Counted from the first letter of the stretch, positions 52,419 to 61,546 are shown. The stretch: 64,000 bases of DNA from Pseudomonas denitrificans (nom. rej.) (GCF_008807415.1 NZ_CP043626.1:2976001-3040000); one strand, 5' to 3'. A program made the numbers and translations. Notes: generated by a model not told the origin, from the sequence alone.

Positions 52419-53225
52419 ATGCCCAGCCGTCCGCTAGTGCGTCTGCTGTCTGCGCTCGCGCTCACCGCCCTGCCCCTCATCGCTGCCGCCGACGCCGCCA
52501 GCGACCTGCTCAATGTCCACCAGACGCGCCTCGCCGCCCAGCGCAGCCTCGGCGACTTCTTCATGTTCAATGCGATGGAGGGCGACCAGAAGTACGCCAG
52601 GATGGTCGAGGCCTCGTCTCAGAGCGCCACCGATGCCCTGGGCAAGCTCGGGGAAATGCCCGGCAACGAATCGAAGAAGCTCAAGAGCGAGCTGCAGGAC
52701 GAATGGAAGGCCTATGCGACCCAGTTGCACACGCTCACCGGCGCGCTGGACAAGAGCGGCTACACCGACCTGCAACCGGTGGCTGACCTCGCGGCGCAGA
52801 ACCGCAAGCTGCTGGACACCGCAGAGCAGCTCTACGCGAAAATCCAGGAGGAAAGCGGCAGCAAGGTCCCGCCGCTGACCCAGCAGACCCGAGAGCAGAG
52901 CCTGCTGATGCAGGACATTGCGGTGGACTACGCCTCGCGCAACGCCTCGGTGGGCGCCAGCTTCTTCGGCGGCGGCGAGGAGCGTCCGCTGGACGACCTC
53001 GCCAACCGCTTCGCGATCAACCTGGTGAAGCTGCAGCAGGCGCCGCAGACCACGCCGGAGATCGGCCAGGAGCTACGCGGCGTGGCAATCAAGTGGCGCT
53101 ACATCGAGAAATCGCTGCAGAACTACAACCAGAACAGCGTGCCCTTCCTGATCAACAAGTACTCCGACCGCATCATCGAAGACCTGGAGAAAGTCTCCGG
53201 TCTGTATGCCGCGCAGCAGAGCTGA
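52419..53225 (+). CDS. Exported helical protein of unknown function (PilJ N-terminal-like)
   Basis: 268 residues from the ATG at 52419 with AAGGAG upstream. A signal peptide (MPSRPLVRLLSALALTALPL, cleavage near AADA) precedes an almost all-helical periplasmic body rich in Gln, Ala, Asp. LLNVHQTRLAAQRSLGDFFM near residue 30 resembles the ligand-binding helices of PilJ/NarX-type sensors (NxxGRQRMLSQR pattern), and NYNQNSVPFLINKYSDRI lies near the end. No membrane anchor or signalling domain follows. Orthologues sit next to fadB in other pseudomonads. The function is unknown. Confidence 0.82.
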   Translation: MPSRPLVRLLSALALTALPLIAAADAASDLLNVHQTRLAAQRSLGDFFMFNAMEGDQKYARMVEASSQSATDALGKLGEMPGNESKKLKSELQDEWKAYATQLHTLTGALDKSGYTDLQPVADLAAQNRKLLDTAEQLYAKIQEESGSKVPPLTQQTREQSLLMQDIAVDYASRNASVGASFFGGGEERPLDDLANRFAINLVKLQQAPQTTPEIGQELRGVAIKWRYIEKSLQNYNQNSVPFLINKYSDRIIEDLEKVSGLYAAQQS

Positions 53226-53230
53226 TCGCC

Positions 53231-53665
53231 TCAGGCATGCTGTTTAACGAAGCTGGCGACCCGCTCGAGGTCGCTGCTGTCGCCCCGCTCGCCCCAGTAC
53301 AGCGCGAGGAACTGGGGCGTCGCCTCGACCTTGTAGACATCCTTTGGCAGGCTGGCCAGCGCCTGGGCCAGCTCGGCAGGGGCGCTCGCCTCGCGCCAGC
53401 GATCCAGCCAGACGCCCGGCTCGCTCTGCCAGTAGCACCAGACGTCGCGGTTCTTCCCGCGAGCGCGGTGGTACTGCGCGCACTGGCGCGGTGGCTGCCG
53501 CTCCAGCCAGTGAGGCCACTCCTGCTGCGCCATCTGCATGGCCAGGCCCAGGCGTCGCGCCTGCAGGCGCAGGTCCATCTGCCCGCGCTGGCCGCGCGAA
53601 GGGATCAGCCAGGTCAGCGGGCTGAGCACCAATGCAATGAGCAGGATTACCATCCACGTGGTCAT
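53231..53665 (-). CDS. Conserved membrane-anchored protein, function unknown
   Basis: 144 residues from the ATG at 53665 (MTTWMVILLIALVLSPLTW). One N-terminal membrane helix (about 3-20) followed by a basic segment (IPSRGQRGQMDLRLQARRLG), so the rest is probably cytoplasmic. The body contains YHRARGKNRDVWCYWQSEPG and ends LERVASFVKQHA. No known domain recognised. It is convergent with the exported helical protein, only five bases between the stops. Confidence 0.82.
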   Translation of the reverse strand: MTTWMVILLIALVLSPLTWLIPSRGQRGQMDLRLQARRLGLAMQMAQQEWPHWLERQPPRQCAQYHRARGKNRDVWCYWQSEPGVWLDRWREASAPAELAQALASLPKDVYKVEATPQFLALYWGERGDSSDLERVASFVKQHA

Positions 53666-53746
53666 ATCGGTTATACCGGTCAAACAGGTCAAGCACGGCC
53701 ATTGGGGCCATACTGATTAATAACGAGTCCCCCGGAGGAGACGCTC

Positions 53747-54187
53747 ATGCCCTACCAACACATTCTGGTCGCCGTCGACCTTACCGAAGAATGCGATCCG
53801 GTGATGAAGCGGGCGGTCGCACTGGCCAAGGCCAACGATGCCCGGCTCTCGGCGGTGCATGTGGTCGAGCCCATGGCCATGGCCTTCGGCGGCGACGTGC
53901 CGATGGACCTGTCGATGCTGCAACAGCAGCAATTCGACCAGGCCAAGGAACGCCTGCACCAGTTCACCCTCACCTACGCCGAAATCACCAGCTCCCAGTG
54001 CCACTTGGTCTACGGCCAGCCGCGCCAGGAAATCCACCGCCTCGCCGATGAGCAGGACTGCGACCTGATCGTCGTCGGCAGCCACGGCCGCCACGGGCTC
54101 GCCCTGCTGCTGGGCTCCACCGCCAACGACGTGCTGCACGGTGCGCCCTGCGACGTCCTCGCCGTGCGCCTGCAGAAAACCAGCTGA
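53747..54187 (+). CDS. Universal stress protein
   Basis: 146-residue single UspA domain starting MPYQHILVAVDLTEECDPVM. The ATP-binding-type loop GSHGRHGLALLLGST (residues near 115-130) and the hydrophobic VVGS strand are clear. A strong GGAGGAG ribosome site precedes the ATG. P. aeruginosa has a Usp gene at the same position (PA3017 area). Usp proteins help survival under stasis or anaerobiosis; I see no convincing Anr box upstream. Confidence 0.92.
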   Translation: MPYQHILVAVDLTEECDPVMKRAVALAKANDARLSAVHVVEPMAMAFGGDVPMDLSMLQQQQFDQAKERLHQFTLTYAEITSSQCHLVYGQPRQEIHRLADEQDCDLIVVGSHGRHGLALLLGSTANDVLHGAPCDVLAVRLQKTS

Positions 54188-54206
54188 GCCAACCCGAGTA
54201 GACGGG

Positions 54207-54226
54207 GCGGGCCCTGCGGGGCCCGC
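54207..54226. terminator. Hairpin between usp and the 228-aa gene
   Basis: GCGGGCCC and GGGCCCGC form an 8-bp GC stem around TGCG between two convergent genes; the following TTCGCTT is T-poor. Confidence 0.6.
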
Positions 54227-54232
54227 TTCGCT

Positions 54233-54919
54233 TCAGGCCCCGAGCATGTCCCCGCTCATCAGCAGCGGCCGCACCTTCTGCAACTGCGCTTCCAGCGAAT
54301 AGCTCATGCTCGACGCCATGGAGAAGAAGCTGAGGAAAGCCTTCAGGTTCGAGTCACCGTCGCAGGTCTCGTGAATCCTCTGCCAGAACGCCTGGTTCAC
54401 CAACTGCAACTGCTGGAACTGCTTCACCAGCCCCTTCAATTCCCAATCCGCATGCCGCCCTTCACGGAAATTGAAGTACTGGCGCATCAGGTACAGCGAC
54501 ACCGCGCGCAGGATGAACTCCTGGTTGCTGGCGAACGGCAGGTGCTGTTGCGCCATCGGCTTGAGCTTGCCCAGCAGCGGGCAGGCACTGGTGGCCATGA
54601 TCACCCCGAGCAGCGCGCGCAGGCCCTCTTCCAGCCCCGCGTGCTTGATGTACTCGCGCTCCGGCGTGCGGACCTGCACAGAGACCTTCTTGAAGGCCGG
54701 CAAACCACGGAAATCCTCGATCACCCGGTGCAGGTCCACCGCCGCCGGGCAGTGGCTGTACTGCGCCGGGTTCAGCGGGCAGTTGCTGCAACGGTTGTTC
54801 TCCAGGCGCGTCCAACGCGGGGTCTGGGCGGCTATCTCGGCGTCGTACTGGCGCTCCAGCTCGATGCGGTAACTGAACTCGTGCTCATCATCCAGGGTGA
54901 TGCGGTACTCGATTGCCAT
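54233..54919 (-). CDS. Conserved cytoplasmic protein with an N-terminal Cys cluster
   Basis: 228 residues starting MAIEYRITLDDEHEFSYRI. The first 40 residues look like a beta meander, followed by RCSNCPLNPAQYSHCPAA (three Cys in 15 residues, a possible metal or Fe-S site with a fourth ligand elsewhere, e.g. the Cys of ATSACPLLG). The rest is helical: YIKHAGLEEGLRALLGVIM and RAVSLYLMRQYFNFREGRHA. No membrane segment. Known as a conserved hypothetical in P. aeruginosa (PA3018 area). Function unknown. Confidence 0.85.
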   Translation of the reverse strand: MAIEYRITLDDEHEFSYRIELERQYDAEIAAQTPRWTRLENNRCSNCPLNPAQYSHCPAAVDLHRVIEDFRGLPAFKKVSVQVRTPEREYIKHAGLEEGLRALLGVIMATSACPLLGKLKPMAQQHLPFASNQEFILRAVSLYLMRQYFNFREGRHADWELKGLVKQFQQLQLVNQAFWQRIHETCDGDSNLKAFLSFFSMASSMSYSLEAQLQKVRPLLMSGDMLGA

Positions 54920-54981
54920 TCGGCCATCCCTAACAGTCTTTGATCAGCGCTACGCACGGGCACATCACCGGACCGAACGGA

Positions 54982-56894
54982 TCACTCTTCCAGTTCGGCC
55001 CAGCGCTCGATCAGTTGGTCCAGCTCCCCTTGCAGCGACCCCAGGCGATCCAGAACAGCCTGCGCCTCGGTGGGCGGACGCTGGTAGAAATTCGGCGCTG
55101 CGGTTTCTGCTTGCAGCGCAGCCATTTCTGCCTCCAGAGCGTCAATCTGCCCAGGAATGGCCTCCAGCTCGCGCTGCAGCTTGTAGCTCAGCTTCTTCTT
55201 CGGCGCCGCCGCTTCCACCGCAGCAGGTGCCGCCACAGGCACTTCGGCGACTGGTGCGGCAGCGGGCTTGTCGCCCTTCTCCTCACCCACGCCGAGCAAC
55301 TTGGGCGAGCCGCCCTGGCGCAGCCAGTCCTGGTAGCCACCGACGAATTCGCGCACGCGCCCTTCGCCTTCGAACACCAGGGTGCTGGTCACCACGTTGT
55401 CGAGGAAGGCCCGGTCGTGGCTGACCATCAATACGGTGCCGTCGAAGGTCAGCAGCACTTCTTCCAGCAGTTCCAGGGTTTCCACGTCCAGGTCGTTGGT
55501 CGGTTCGTCCAGCACCAGCAGGTTGGCCGGCTTGCTGAACAACTTCGCCAGCAACAGGCGTGCCCGCTCGCCACCGGAGAGCGCTTTCACCGGGGTCCGG
55601 GCGCGCTGCGGGGAGAACAGGAAGTCGCCCAGGTAGCTGAGGACGTGGCGATTCTGCCCATTGATCGTGATGAATTCGCGACCTTCGGAAATGTTGTCGA
55701 TGACGGTCTTTTCCGGCTCCAGCTGGTGACGCAGCTGGTCGAAATAAGCCACTTCCAGTCGGGTACCTTCCTTGACACTGCCCGAAGTCGGCTGCAGGTC
55801 GCCCAGCAGCAGCTTGAGCAGCGTGGTCTTGCCTGTGCCGTTGGCGCCCAGCAGGCCGATACGGTCGCCGCGCTGCAGCACCAGGGAGAAATCACGGATC
55901 AGCGCCGGGCCGCCCGGATGGGCGAAGCCGGCCTTCTCGACGACGATCACCTGCTTGCCGGACTTCTCGGCCGTCTCCATCTGGAAGCTGGCCTTGCCCT
56001 GGCGCTCGCGGCGTTCGGCGCGTTCGTTGCGCATCGCCTTCAGCGCGCGCACGCGGCCTTCGTTACGGGTGCGGCGGGCCTTGATGCCCTGGCGAATCCA
56101 CACTTCCTCCTGGGCCAGGCGCTTGTCGAACAGCGCGTTGGCCGCCTCTTCCGCCGCCAGTTCCTGCTCTTTATGGACGAGGAAGCTGGCGTAGTCGCCG
56201 TTCCAGTCGATCAGGTGGCCGCGGTCCAGCTCGAGGATGCGGGTCGCCACGGCCTGCAGGAAGGAGCGGTCGTGGGTGATGAACAGCACGGCGCCGGGAA
56301 GTCCGCCAGGGCGTTTTCCAGCCAGGCGATGGCGCCGATGTCCAGGTGGTTGGTCGGCTCGTCCAGCAGCAGCAGGTCGGGCTCGGCCACCAGCGCCTGG
56401 GCCAGCAGCACACGACGGCGCCAGCCACCGGAGAGCTCGGCGAGGGTCTTGTCGGCCGGCAGCTGCAGGCGGCTCAGGGTGGTGTCCACCAGTTGCCCCA
56501 GGCGCCAGCCATCGCGGGCTTCGAGGTCCTGCTGGACGCGCGCCAGCTTGTTCAGGTCCTCTTCGCTTTCGATGTGCATGCTCAGGTGGTGGTACTGCGC
56601 CAGCAGCTCACCGACTTCGGCCAGGCCTTCGGCGACCACATCGTAGACGGTGCGATCGTCGGCCCGCGGCAGCTCCTGCGGCAGCTCGCCGATCTTCAGC
56701 GAGGGGGCGCGCCAGATGTCGCCGTCATCGGGCTTCTGCTCGCCCTTGACCAGCTTGAGCATGCTCGACTTGCCGGTGCCGTTGCGGCCGATGATGCAGA
56801 CCCGCTCACCGCGAGCGATCTGCCAGGACACCTTATCCAGCAGCGGAGTGGTGCCGAAGGCGAGGGACACGTCGGTTAACTTGAGCAGGGTCAT
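54982..56894 (-). pseudogene. uup: ABC-F ATPase Uup, interrupted by a one-base deletion
   Basis: Two adjoining frames make one Uup. The N-terminal half (ATG at 56894, MTLLKLTDVSLAFG) has Walker A GRNGTGKSSML, LSGGWRRRVLLAQAL and DEPTNHLDIGA. It then shifts frame after LADFP, where three Gs on the plus strand (56296-56298) stand where four would restore LADFPGAVLFITHD. The second half resumes with the ABC-F linker, second Walker A GANGTGKTTLLK, LSGGERARLLLAK, DEPTNDLD and the coiled-coil C-terminal domain (PKKKLSYKLQRELEAIPGQ). A restored gene would have about 637 residues. Uup limits transposon precise excision and replication-fork problems. It is either a real mutation or a sequencing error in a G run. 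Confidence 0.85.
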
Positions 56895-57104
56895 GAGGGC
56901 ATCTTCCGTAAAACAGGGCGCGCAGTTTAAGGGAAAGCGCGGAAAAGTCAGAGGGGTGCGGACAAAGTGCCGGGGCGAGACATTCGTCCGCCTTTGGGCC
57001 AGGCAGCCCTGGTGGCGCTTTCACCCCCCGCGCGCAACAGGCTAAGCTACCCGGCAGCGGGCGCGCGCCATCCAGCGCCCACCGATCATCTTCCCGGAAG
57101 AGCC

Positions 57105-59030
57105 ATGCGCGGTCGCCTTTTCTCACTGTTTTCCTGCCTGATCCTCAGCCTGTCCGCTTCGACAGCCAACGCAGCGTCCCTGCCCCAGCAGCGCCAGATG
57201 TACGACGAGGCGCAGAAGGCCCTGGCGCGCGGCGACAGCGGCCCGTACTTCAGCTACCAATCGGCACTGGCCGATTATCCGCTGCAGCCGTACCTGGCCT
57301 ACGACGAGCTGACCAACCGCCTGAAAAGCGCCAGCAACGCCGAGATCGAGCGCTTCATCGAGCAGCACGGGGACCTGCCGCAGATCAACTGGCTGAAGCT
57401 GCGCTGGATGCGCCAGCTGGCCGATCGCGGCGACTGGAACACCTTCGTCCGTTATTACGACCCGAAGATGAACTTCACCGAGCTGGACTGCCTCTACGGC
57501 CAGTACCAGTTGGGCCACGGCAACAAGGCCGACGGCTACGCCACCGCCGAGAAGCTCTGGCTGGTCGGCAAGCCGCAGCCCGATGCCTGCGACACGACCT
57601 TCGCCCTGTGGCAGGCCGACGGCCAGCTCACCGAGGAGAAGGTCTGGAAACGCCTGAAGCTGGCCGCCGAGAAAGGCAACTACAGCCTCGCCACGGTGCT
57701 CTCCAAGCGCCTGCCGACCCTCGGCAGCCAGGGCGCGCTGATGGTCAATGTGGCGCAGAATCCTGCGCAGTTGAGCCAGACCACCCGCTTCGGCGCCCGT
57801 GACCACGCCACCGCCGACGTCGTCGGCCTGGGCCTGCGCCGCCTGGCCAAGCAGGACCCGGAAAAGGCCATCAGCCTGCTCGACTACTACAGCTCGGTGC
57901 TGCCCTTCTCCAGCGACGAGAAAGTCTCCATCGCCCGCGAGATCGGCCTGAGCCTGGCGCGCCGCTATGATCCGCGCGCGCTGCCGATGATGGTCAAGTA
58001 CGACCCGCAACTGCGCGACGACACCGTCACCGAATGGCGCCTGCGTCTGCTGCTGCGCCTGGGCCGCTGGGAAGAAGCCTACGAACTGACCCGCGCCCTG
58101 CCGCCGTCGCTGGCCGAGACCAACCGCTGGAAATACTGGCAGGCTCGCTCGCTGCAACTGGCGCAGCCGCAGAACAAGCAGGCCATCAGTCTGTACCAGC
58201 CGGTTGCCGGCGAGCGTGATTTCTACGGTTTCCTCGCCGCCGACCGGATCAACGCCCCCTACCAGCTGAACAATCGACCTGTTTCGCCCGATGCCGGGAC
58301 GATGCAGCGCGTGCGCAACGCACCGAGCACCCGCCGCGCCCTGGAGTTCTACGCCCGCGGCGAGATCATCAACGCCCGCCGCGAGTGGTACCACGCTGCC
58401 CGCCACCTGAGCCACGACGAACTGCTGGCCCAGGCGAAGATCGCCTACGACATGCAGTGGTACTTCCCGGCCATCCGCGCGATCAGCCAGGCGAAGTACT
58501 GGGATGACCTCGATATCCGCTTCCCCATGGCCTACCGCAACACCCTGGTGCGCGAGGCGCGCAATCGCGGCCTGCACTCCAGCTGGGTGTTCGCCATCAC
58601 CCGCCAGGAAAGCGCCTTCATGTCCGATGCGCGCTCCGGCGTCGGTGCCACCGGGCTGATGCAGCTGATGCCGGCCACCGCCAAGGAAACCTCGCGCAAG
58701 TTCGGCATCCCACTGGCTTCGCAGCAGCAACTGATCGTGCCGGACGTGAACATCCAGCTCGGCGCCGCCTACCTGAGCCAGGTGCACGGCCAGTTCAACG
58801 GCAACCGTGTGCTCGCCACCGCCGCCTACAACGCCGGCCCCGGCCGTGTGCGCCAGTGGCTGAAGGATGCGCGTCACCTGGCCTTCGACGTCTGGGTCGA
58901 GACCATTCCGTTCGACGAGACCCGCTCCTACGTGCAGAACGTGCTGTCCTACGCGGTGATCTACGGGCAGAAGCTCAACGCGCCGCAACCCATCGTCGAC
59001 TGGCACGAACGCTTCTTCGACGAGCTCTGA
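57105..59030 (+). CDS. slt: Soluble lytic murein transglycosylase
   Basis: 641 residues from the ATG at 57105 (MRGRLFSLFSCLILSLSAST) with GGAAG upstream; the signal peptide ends near ANA. Slt70 architecture: a long superhelical U/L-shaped domain of about 430 residues, then a goose-lysozyme-like catalytic domain with catalytic Glu in FAITRQESAFMSDARS, GATGLMQLMPATAKETS, and AYNAGPGRVRQWL. Periplasmic enzyme that cleaves glycan strands with formation of 1,6-anhydroMurNAc, the substrate pool for NagZ. Divergent from uup. Confidence 0.96.
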   Translation: MRGRLFSLFSCLILSLSASTANAASLPQQRQMYDEAQKALARGDSGPYFSYQSALADYPLQPYLAYDELTNRLKSASNAEIERFIEQHGDLPQINWLKLRWMRQLADRGDWNTFVRYYDPKMNFTELDCLYGQYQLGHGNKADGYATAEKLWLVGKPQPDACDTTFALWQADGQLTEEKVWKRLKLAAEKGNYSLATVLSKRLPTLGSQGALMVNVAQNPAQLSQTTRFGARDHATADVVGLGLRRLAKQDPEKAISLLDYYSSVLPFSSDEKVSIAREIGLSLARRYDPRALPMMVKYDPQLRDDTVTEWRLRLLLRLGRWEEAYELTRALPPSLAETNRWKYWQARSLQLAQPQNKQAISLYQPVAGERDFYGFLAADRINAPYQLNNRPVSPDAGTMQRVRNAPSTRRALEFYARGEIINARREWYHAARHLSHDELLAQAKIAYDMQWYFPAIRAISQAKYWDDLDIRFPMAYRNTLVREARNRGLHSSWVFAITRQESAFMSDARSGVGATGLMQLMPATAKETSRKFGIPLASQQQLIVPDVNIQLGAAYLSQVHGQFNGNRVLATAAYNAGPGRVRQWLKDARHLAFDVWVETIPFDETRSYVQNVLSYAVIYGQKLNAPQPIVDWHERFFDEL

Positions 59031-59038
59031 TCCCTCCC

Positions 59039-59059
59039 CCGCCCGGCACCGCCGGGCGG
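59039..59059 (+). terminator. Hairpin after slt
   Basis: CCGCCCGGC and GCCGGGCGG form a 9-bp stem around ACC, followed by TCTTCATCC. It may separate slt from the next gene, only 60 bases from the slt stop. Confidence 0.6.
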
Positions 59060-59089
59060 TCTTCATCCCTTCAAGGAAAAGGAAATTCC

Positions 59090-59470
59090 ATGCGCCAGTC
59101 GCTCCTCTCCCTCACCGTCCTGGCCGCCGGCCTGCTCAGTGCCGATCTGGCCCTCGCCGCCTGCGAGAAACCGCGCAACGCCTTCGACAGCGTGTACTGC
59201 CTGAGCACCGAATACGCCCAGGTGGACCGCGAGCTGAACAATGAATTCGGCACCCTGCGCAAGATGCTCAACGACGGCCAGAAGGCCGCACTGAAGAAGA
59301 GCCAGATCGCCTGGATCAAGGACCGCGACGCCCAGTGCAGCTACGAGCGCGACGGCGGCTATTTCGTCAACCTGCAGTGTGCCGTGGACAAGACCAACGA
59401 GCGCCTGGTCGTGCTGCGCGAGCGTGAGCGCGAGTGCCAGAGCACCGGTTGCGTCGACAGCAAGCTGTAA
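59090..59470 (+). CDS. LprI-like/DUF1311 exported protein
   Basis: 126 residues from the ATG at 59090 with GGAAA upstream. A signal peptide (MRQSLLSLTVLAAGLLSADLALA) precedes a mature part with six Cys (CEKPRNAFDSVYC, DAQCSYERDGG, NLQCAVD, ECQSTGC) likely forming disulfides, and LKKSQIAWIKDRDAQC, the core of the lysozyme-inhibitor LprI N-terminal family (DUF1311). It lies downstream of slt. LprI inhibits lysozyme in Mycobacterium; an inhibitory or scaffold role for this protein is inferred. Confidence 0.87.
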   Translation: MRQSLLSLTVLAAGLLSADLALAACEKPRNAFDSVYCLSTEYAQVDRELNNEFGTLRKMLNDGQKAALKKSQIAWIKDRDAQCSYERDGGYFVNLQCAVDKTNERLVVLRERERECQSTGCVDSKL

Positions 59471-59483
59471 ATCCCGCGTCATC

Positions 59484-59507
59484 CGGCGCGCCCGTCCGGG
59501 CGCGCCG
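59484..59507. terminator. Hairpin between the LprI-like and MOSC genes
   Basis: CGGCGCGCCC and GGGCGCGCCG form a perfect 10-bp stem around GTCC between convergent genes; no T tract. Confidence 0.6.
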
Positions 59508-59515
59508 CCTCTGCG

Positions 59516-60325
59516 TTATTCCAGCACTTCCACCGGCATGCCCAGTTTCAGCTCGCCACGGTTCTCCGCCAGCAGATTCTGGCCGAACAGGGCTTCGCCA
59601 TTGACGTTTCGATAGCCCAGCAGGGTCGCCAGCGGCTCGCGGGCGGCATCGCGCTCGCCGGTGTGCGGGTCGATGGTGGTAAGGATGCAGCGCGAGCAGG
59701 GCTTGGCCACCTTGAAGGTGACGTCGCCGATGCGGATGCGTTTCCAGCCGTCTTCGGCGAAGGGTTCGGCGCCGGTGACCACCAGATTCGGGCGGAAGCG
59801 CAGCATCTCCAGCGGGCGACCGACCTTGGCCGACAGATCATCCAGCGACCCCTGGCCGATCAGCAGCAGCGGGAAGCCATCGGCGAAATGCACGTGCTCA
59901 CCGGGTTCGGCGTAGGCGGTATCCACCTGGCGCGCGCGCTGCTCGGGCATCTGCACCAGGCGCACGTCGCGGCCGAGGAAGCTGCTCAGCCACTGTGCCG
60001 CCTCATCGCCGGCGTCCGGCACTTGCAGCATGTCGCGCCAGATCAGCACGCCGCGCAGGTTGGCGTCGCTTTCAGGCACTGACACGAAGATATCTTGCAT
60101 TCCCGGCGCACGCAGGCGCAGACCATGGAAGTCATCCTGCCAGCGCGCCTCGATGCGGCCCATCTGCGGCAGCAGGCGCTGGGTCAGGAAGCGGCCATTG
60201 GACGCCTCCACCACCATCCAGCGTCGATCCCCTTCCAGGCCCAGGGCGTCCAGGCGGACGGACTCCAGGGGCTCGTAGGCGGTGGACTTGACCGGGTAGC
60301 GGTAGAGCTCGCTCAGGCTGTACAT
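59516..60325 (-). CDS. MOSC domain protein (YcbX-like)
   Basis: 269 residues starting MYSLSELYRYPVKSTAYEP. The N-terminal MOSC-N beta barrel (LGLEGDRRWMVVEASNGRF) and the C-terminal MOSC domain with the conserved Cys in VAKPCSRCILTTIDPHTGER. In E. coli YcbX acts with an electron-transfer partner to reduce N-hydroxylated compounds using molybdenum cofactor. Here no ferredoxin domain is attached (the E. coli protein has one), so a separate partner would be needed. Molybdenum-cofactor binding is inferred from the MOSC Cys. Confidence 0.9.
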   Translation of the reverse strand: MYSLSELYRYPVKSTAYEPLESVRLDALGLEGDRRWMVVEASNGRFLTQRLLPQMGRIEARWQDDFHGLRLRAPGMQDIFVSVPESDANLRGVLIWRDMLQVPDAGDEAAQWLSSFLGRDVRLVQMPEQRARQVDTAYAEPGEHVHFADGFPLLLIGQGSLDDLSAKVGRPLEMLRFRPNLVVTGAEPFAEDGWKRIRIGDVTFKVAKPCSRCILTTIDPHTGERDAAREPLATLLGYRNVNGEALFGQNLLAENRGELKLGMPVEVLE

Positions 60326-60401
60326 CGGAAGCTTCCTTTCATGCAGGCGGAAGCGACCTTATACGGCGAGGGACGGGCGTCTAGCAATGGGGGCGCATTT
60401 G

Positions 60402-60469
60402 TCGCGGGCATGGCCCGATCCTACGAAAGCGACGCGGGGCTCACCCTGCAGGAGCGGGCCATGCCCGCG
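60402..60469. repeat. REPIN-like inverted repeat
   Basis: Arms TCGCGGGCATGGCCCGATCC (60402-60421) and GGAGCGGGCCATGCCCGCG (60451-60469) are inverted copies of one another with a single mismatch, about 30 bases apart. They share CGCGGGCATGGCCCG with the element at 40074. Typical of REPINs in Pseudomonas chromosomes. Confidence 0.75.
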
Positions 60470-60492
60470 GACCGTCGGCAAGGCCGACGGTC
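60470..60492 (-). terminator. Hairpin after cheV
   Basis: GACCGTCGGC and GCCGACGGTC form a perfect 10-bp stem around AAG, starting 12 bases after the cheV stop on the minus strand and touching the REPIN. Confidence 0.65.
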
Positions 60493-60503
60493 AGGCATTG
60501 CGA

Positions 60504-61433
60504 TCAGGCGGGGACTTTCTGCAGCCGACGACGCACCACTTCCACCAACTGGTCCGGCTGGAATTTGGAGAGGAAGTCGTCGCAGCCGACCTTCTTCACC
60601 ATGGCATCGTTGAAGCTGCCCGACAGCGAGGTGTGCAGCACCACGTAGAGGTCACGCAGGCGCGGGTCGTTGCGGATCTCGGTAGTCAGCCGGTAGCCAT
60701 CCATCTCCGGCATCTCGGCGTCGGTGAAGACCATCAGCAGCTTGTCTTCCATGTCGTGGCCTTCGTCGGCCCAGCGCTTGAGCTGCTGCAGCGCACGCAG
60801 GCCGTCAGTGGCCACATGCAGGCGCAGGCCGAGCTGGCCGAGCGTGTCGCGCAGCTGGGAAATGGCGACGCTGGAGTCATCCACCACCAGCACTTCGCGA
60901 CCACGGGTCTGGCTGAGCAGCTTGTCGTCCAGGCGGTCACTGGAGACGCGGGTGTTCATCGGCACGATCTCGGCCAGCACCTTTTCCACGTCGATGATCT
61001 CCACCAGGCGGTCTTCCACCTTGGTGATCGCCGTCAGGTAATGCTGGCGGCCGGCGCCACCGGGCGGCGGCTGGATCGACTCCCAGTTGAGGTTGAGGAT
61101 GCGCTCCACCCCGCCCACCAGGAAGGCCTGCACCGAGCGGTTGTACTCGGTGACGATGATGGTGCTGTTGGCATCCGGAGTCAGCGCGCGCATGCCGATG
61201 GCGCGCGACAGGTCGATCACCGGCAGAGTCTGGCCGCGCAGGTTGATCACCCCGCAGATCATCGGGTGGCGCTGCGGGATCAGGGTCAGGCGCGGCAGCT
61301 GCAGCACTTCCTGCACCTTGAACACGTTGATCGCGAACTGCTGCCGCCCGGCCAGGCGGAAGACCAGGATTTCCAGGCGGTTCTCGCCTACCAGTTGGGT
61401 GCGTTGATCGACAGTGTCGAGAATACCGGCCAT
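60504..61433 (-). CDS. cheV: Chemotaxis protein CheV
   Basis: 309 residues: an N-terminal CheW-like domain (about 20-160; FRLAGRQQFAINVFKVQEVL, VINLRGQTLPVIDL) and a C-terminal receiver domain (about 180-305) with the acidic pair in VLVVDDSSVAI, the phosphoacceptor Asp in LLMVFTDAEMPEMDG, and KKVGCDDFLSKF containing the conserved Lys. CheV couples chemoreceptors to CheA and can be phosphorylated for adaptation. It is unlinked to other che genes in the window. The Thr is in VVLHTSLSG. Confidence 0.95.
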   Translation of the reverse strand: MAGILDTVDQRTQLVGENRLEILVFRLAGRQQFAINVFKVQEVLQLPRLTLIPQRHPMICGVINLRGQTLPVIDLSRAIGMRALTPDANSTIIVTEYNRSVQAFLVGGVERILNLNWESIQPPPGGAGRQHYLTAITKVEDRLVEIIDVEKVLAEIVPMNTRVSSDRLDDKLLSQTRGREVLVVDDSSVAISQLRDTLGQLGLRLHVATDGLRALQQLKRWADEGHDMEDKLLMVFTDAEMPEMDGYRLTTEIRNDPRLRDLYVVLHTSLSGSFNDAMVKKVGCDDFLSKFQPDQLVEVVRRRLQKVPA

Positions 61434-61546
61434 GCCTGCTCCAGATTCGGAATGAGTCGTGCGGGAACGCTATCGGCCGCATCTGGCGGAACAAGATGCT
61501 GGCCTTGCGCCATCATGCACGACTTGCCCGATCCGGGCCAGACCGA

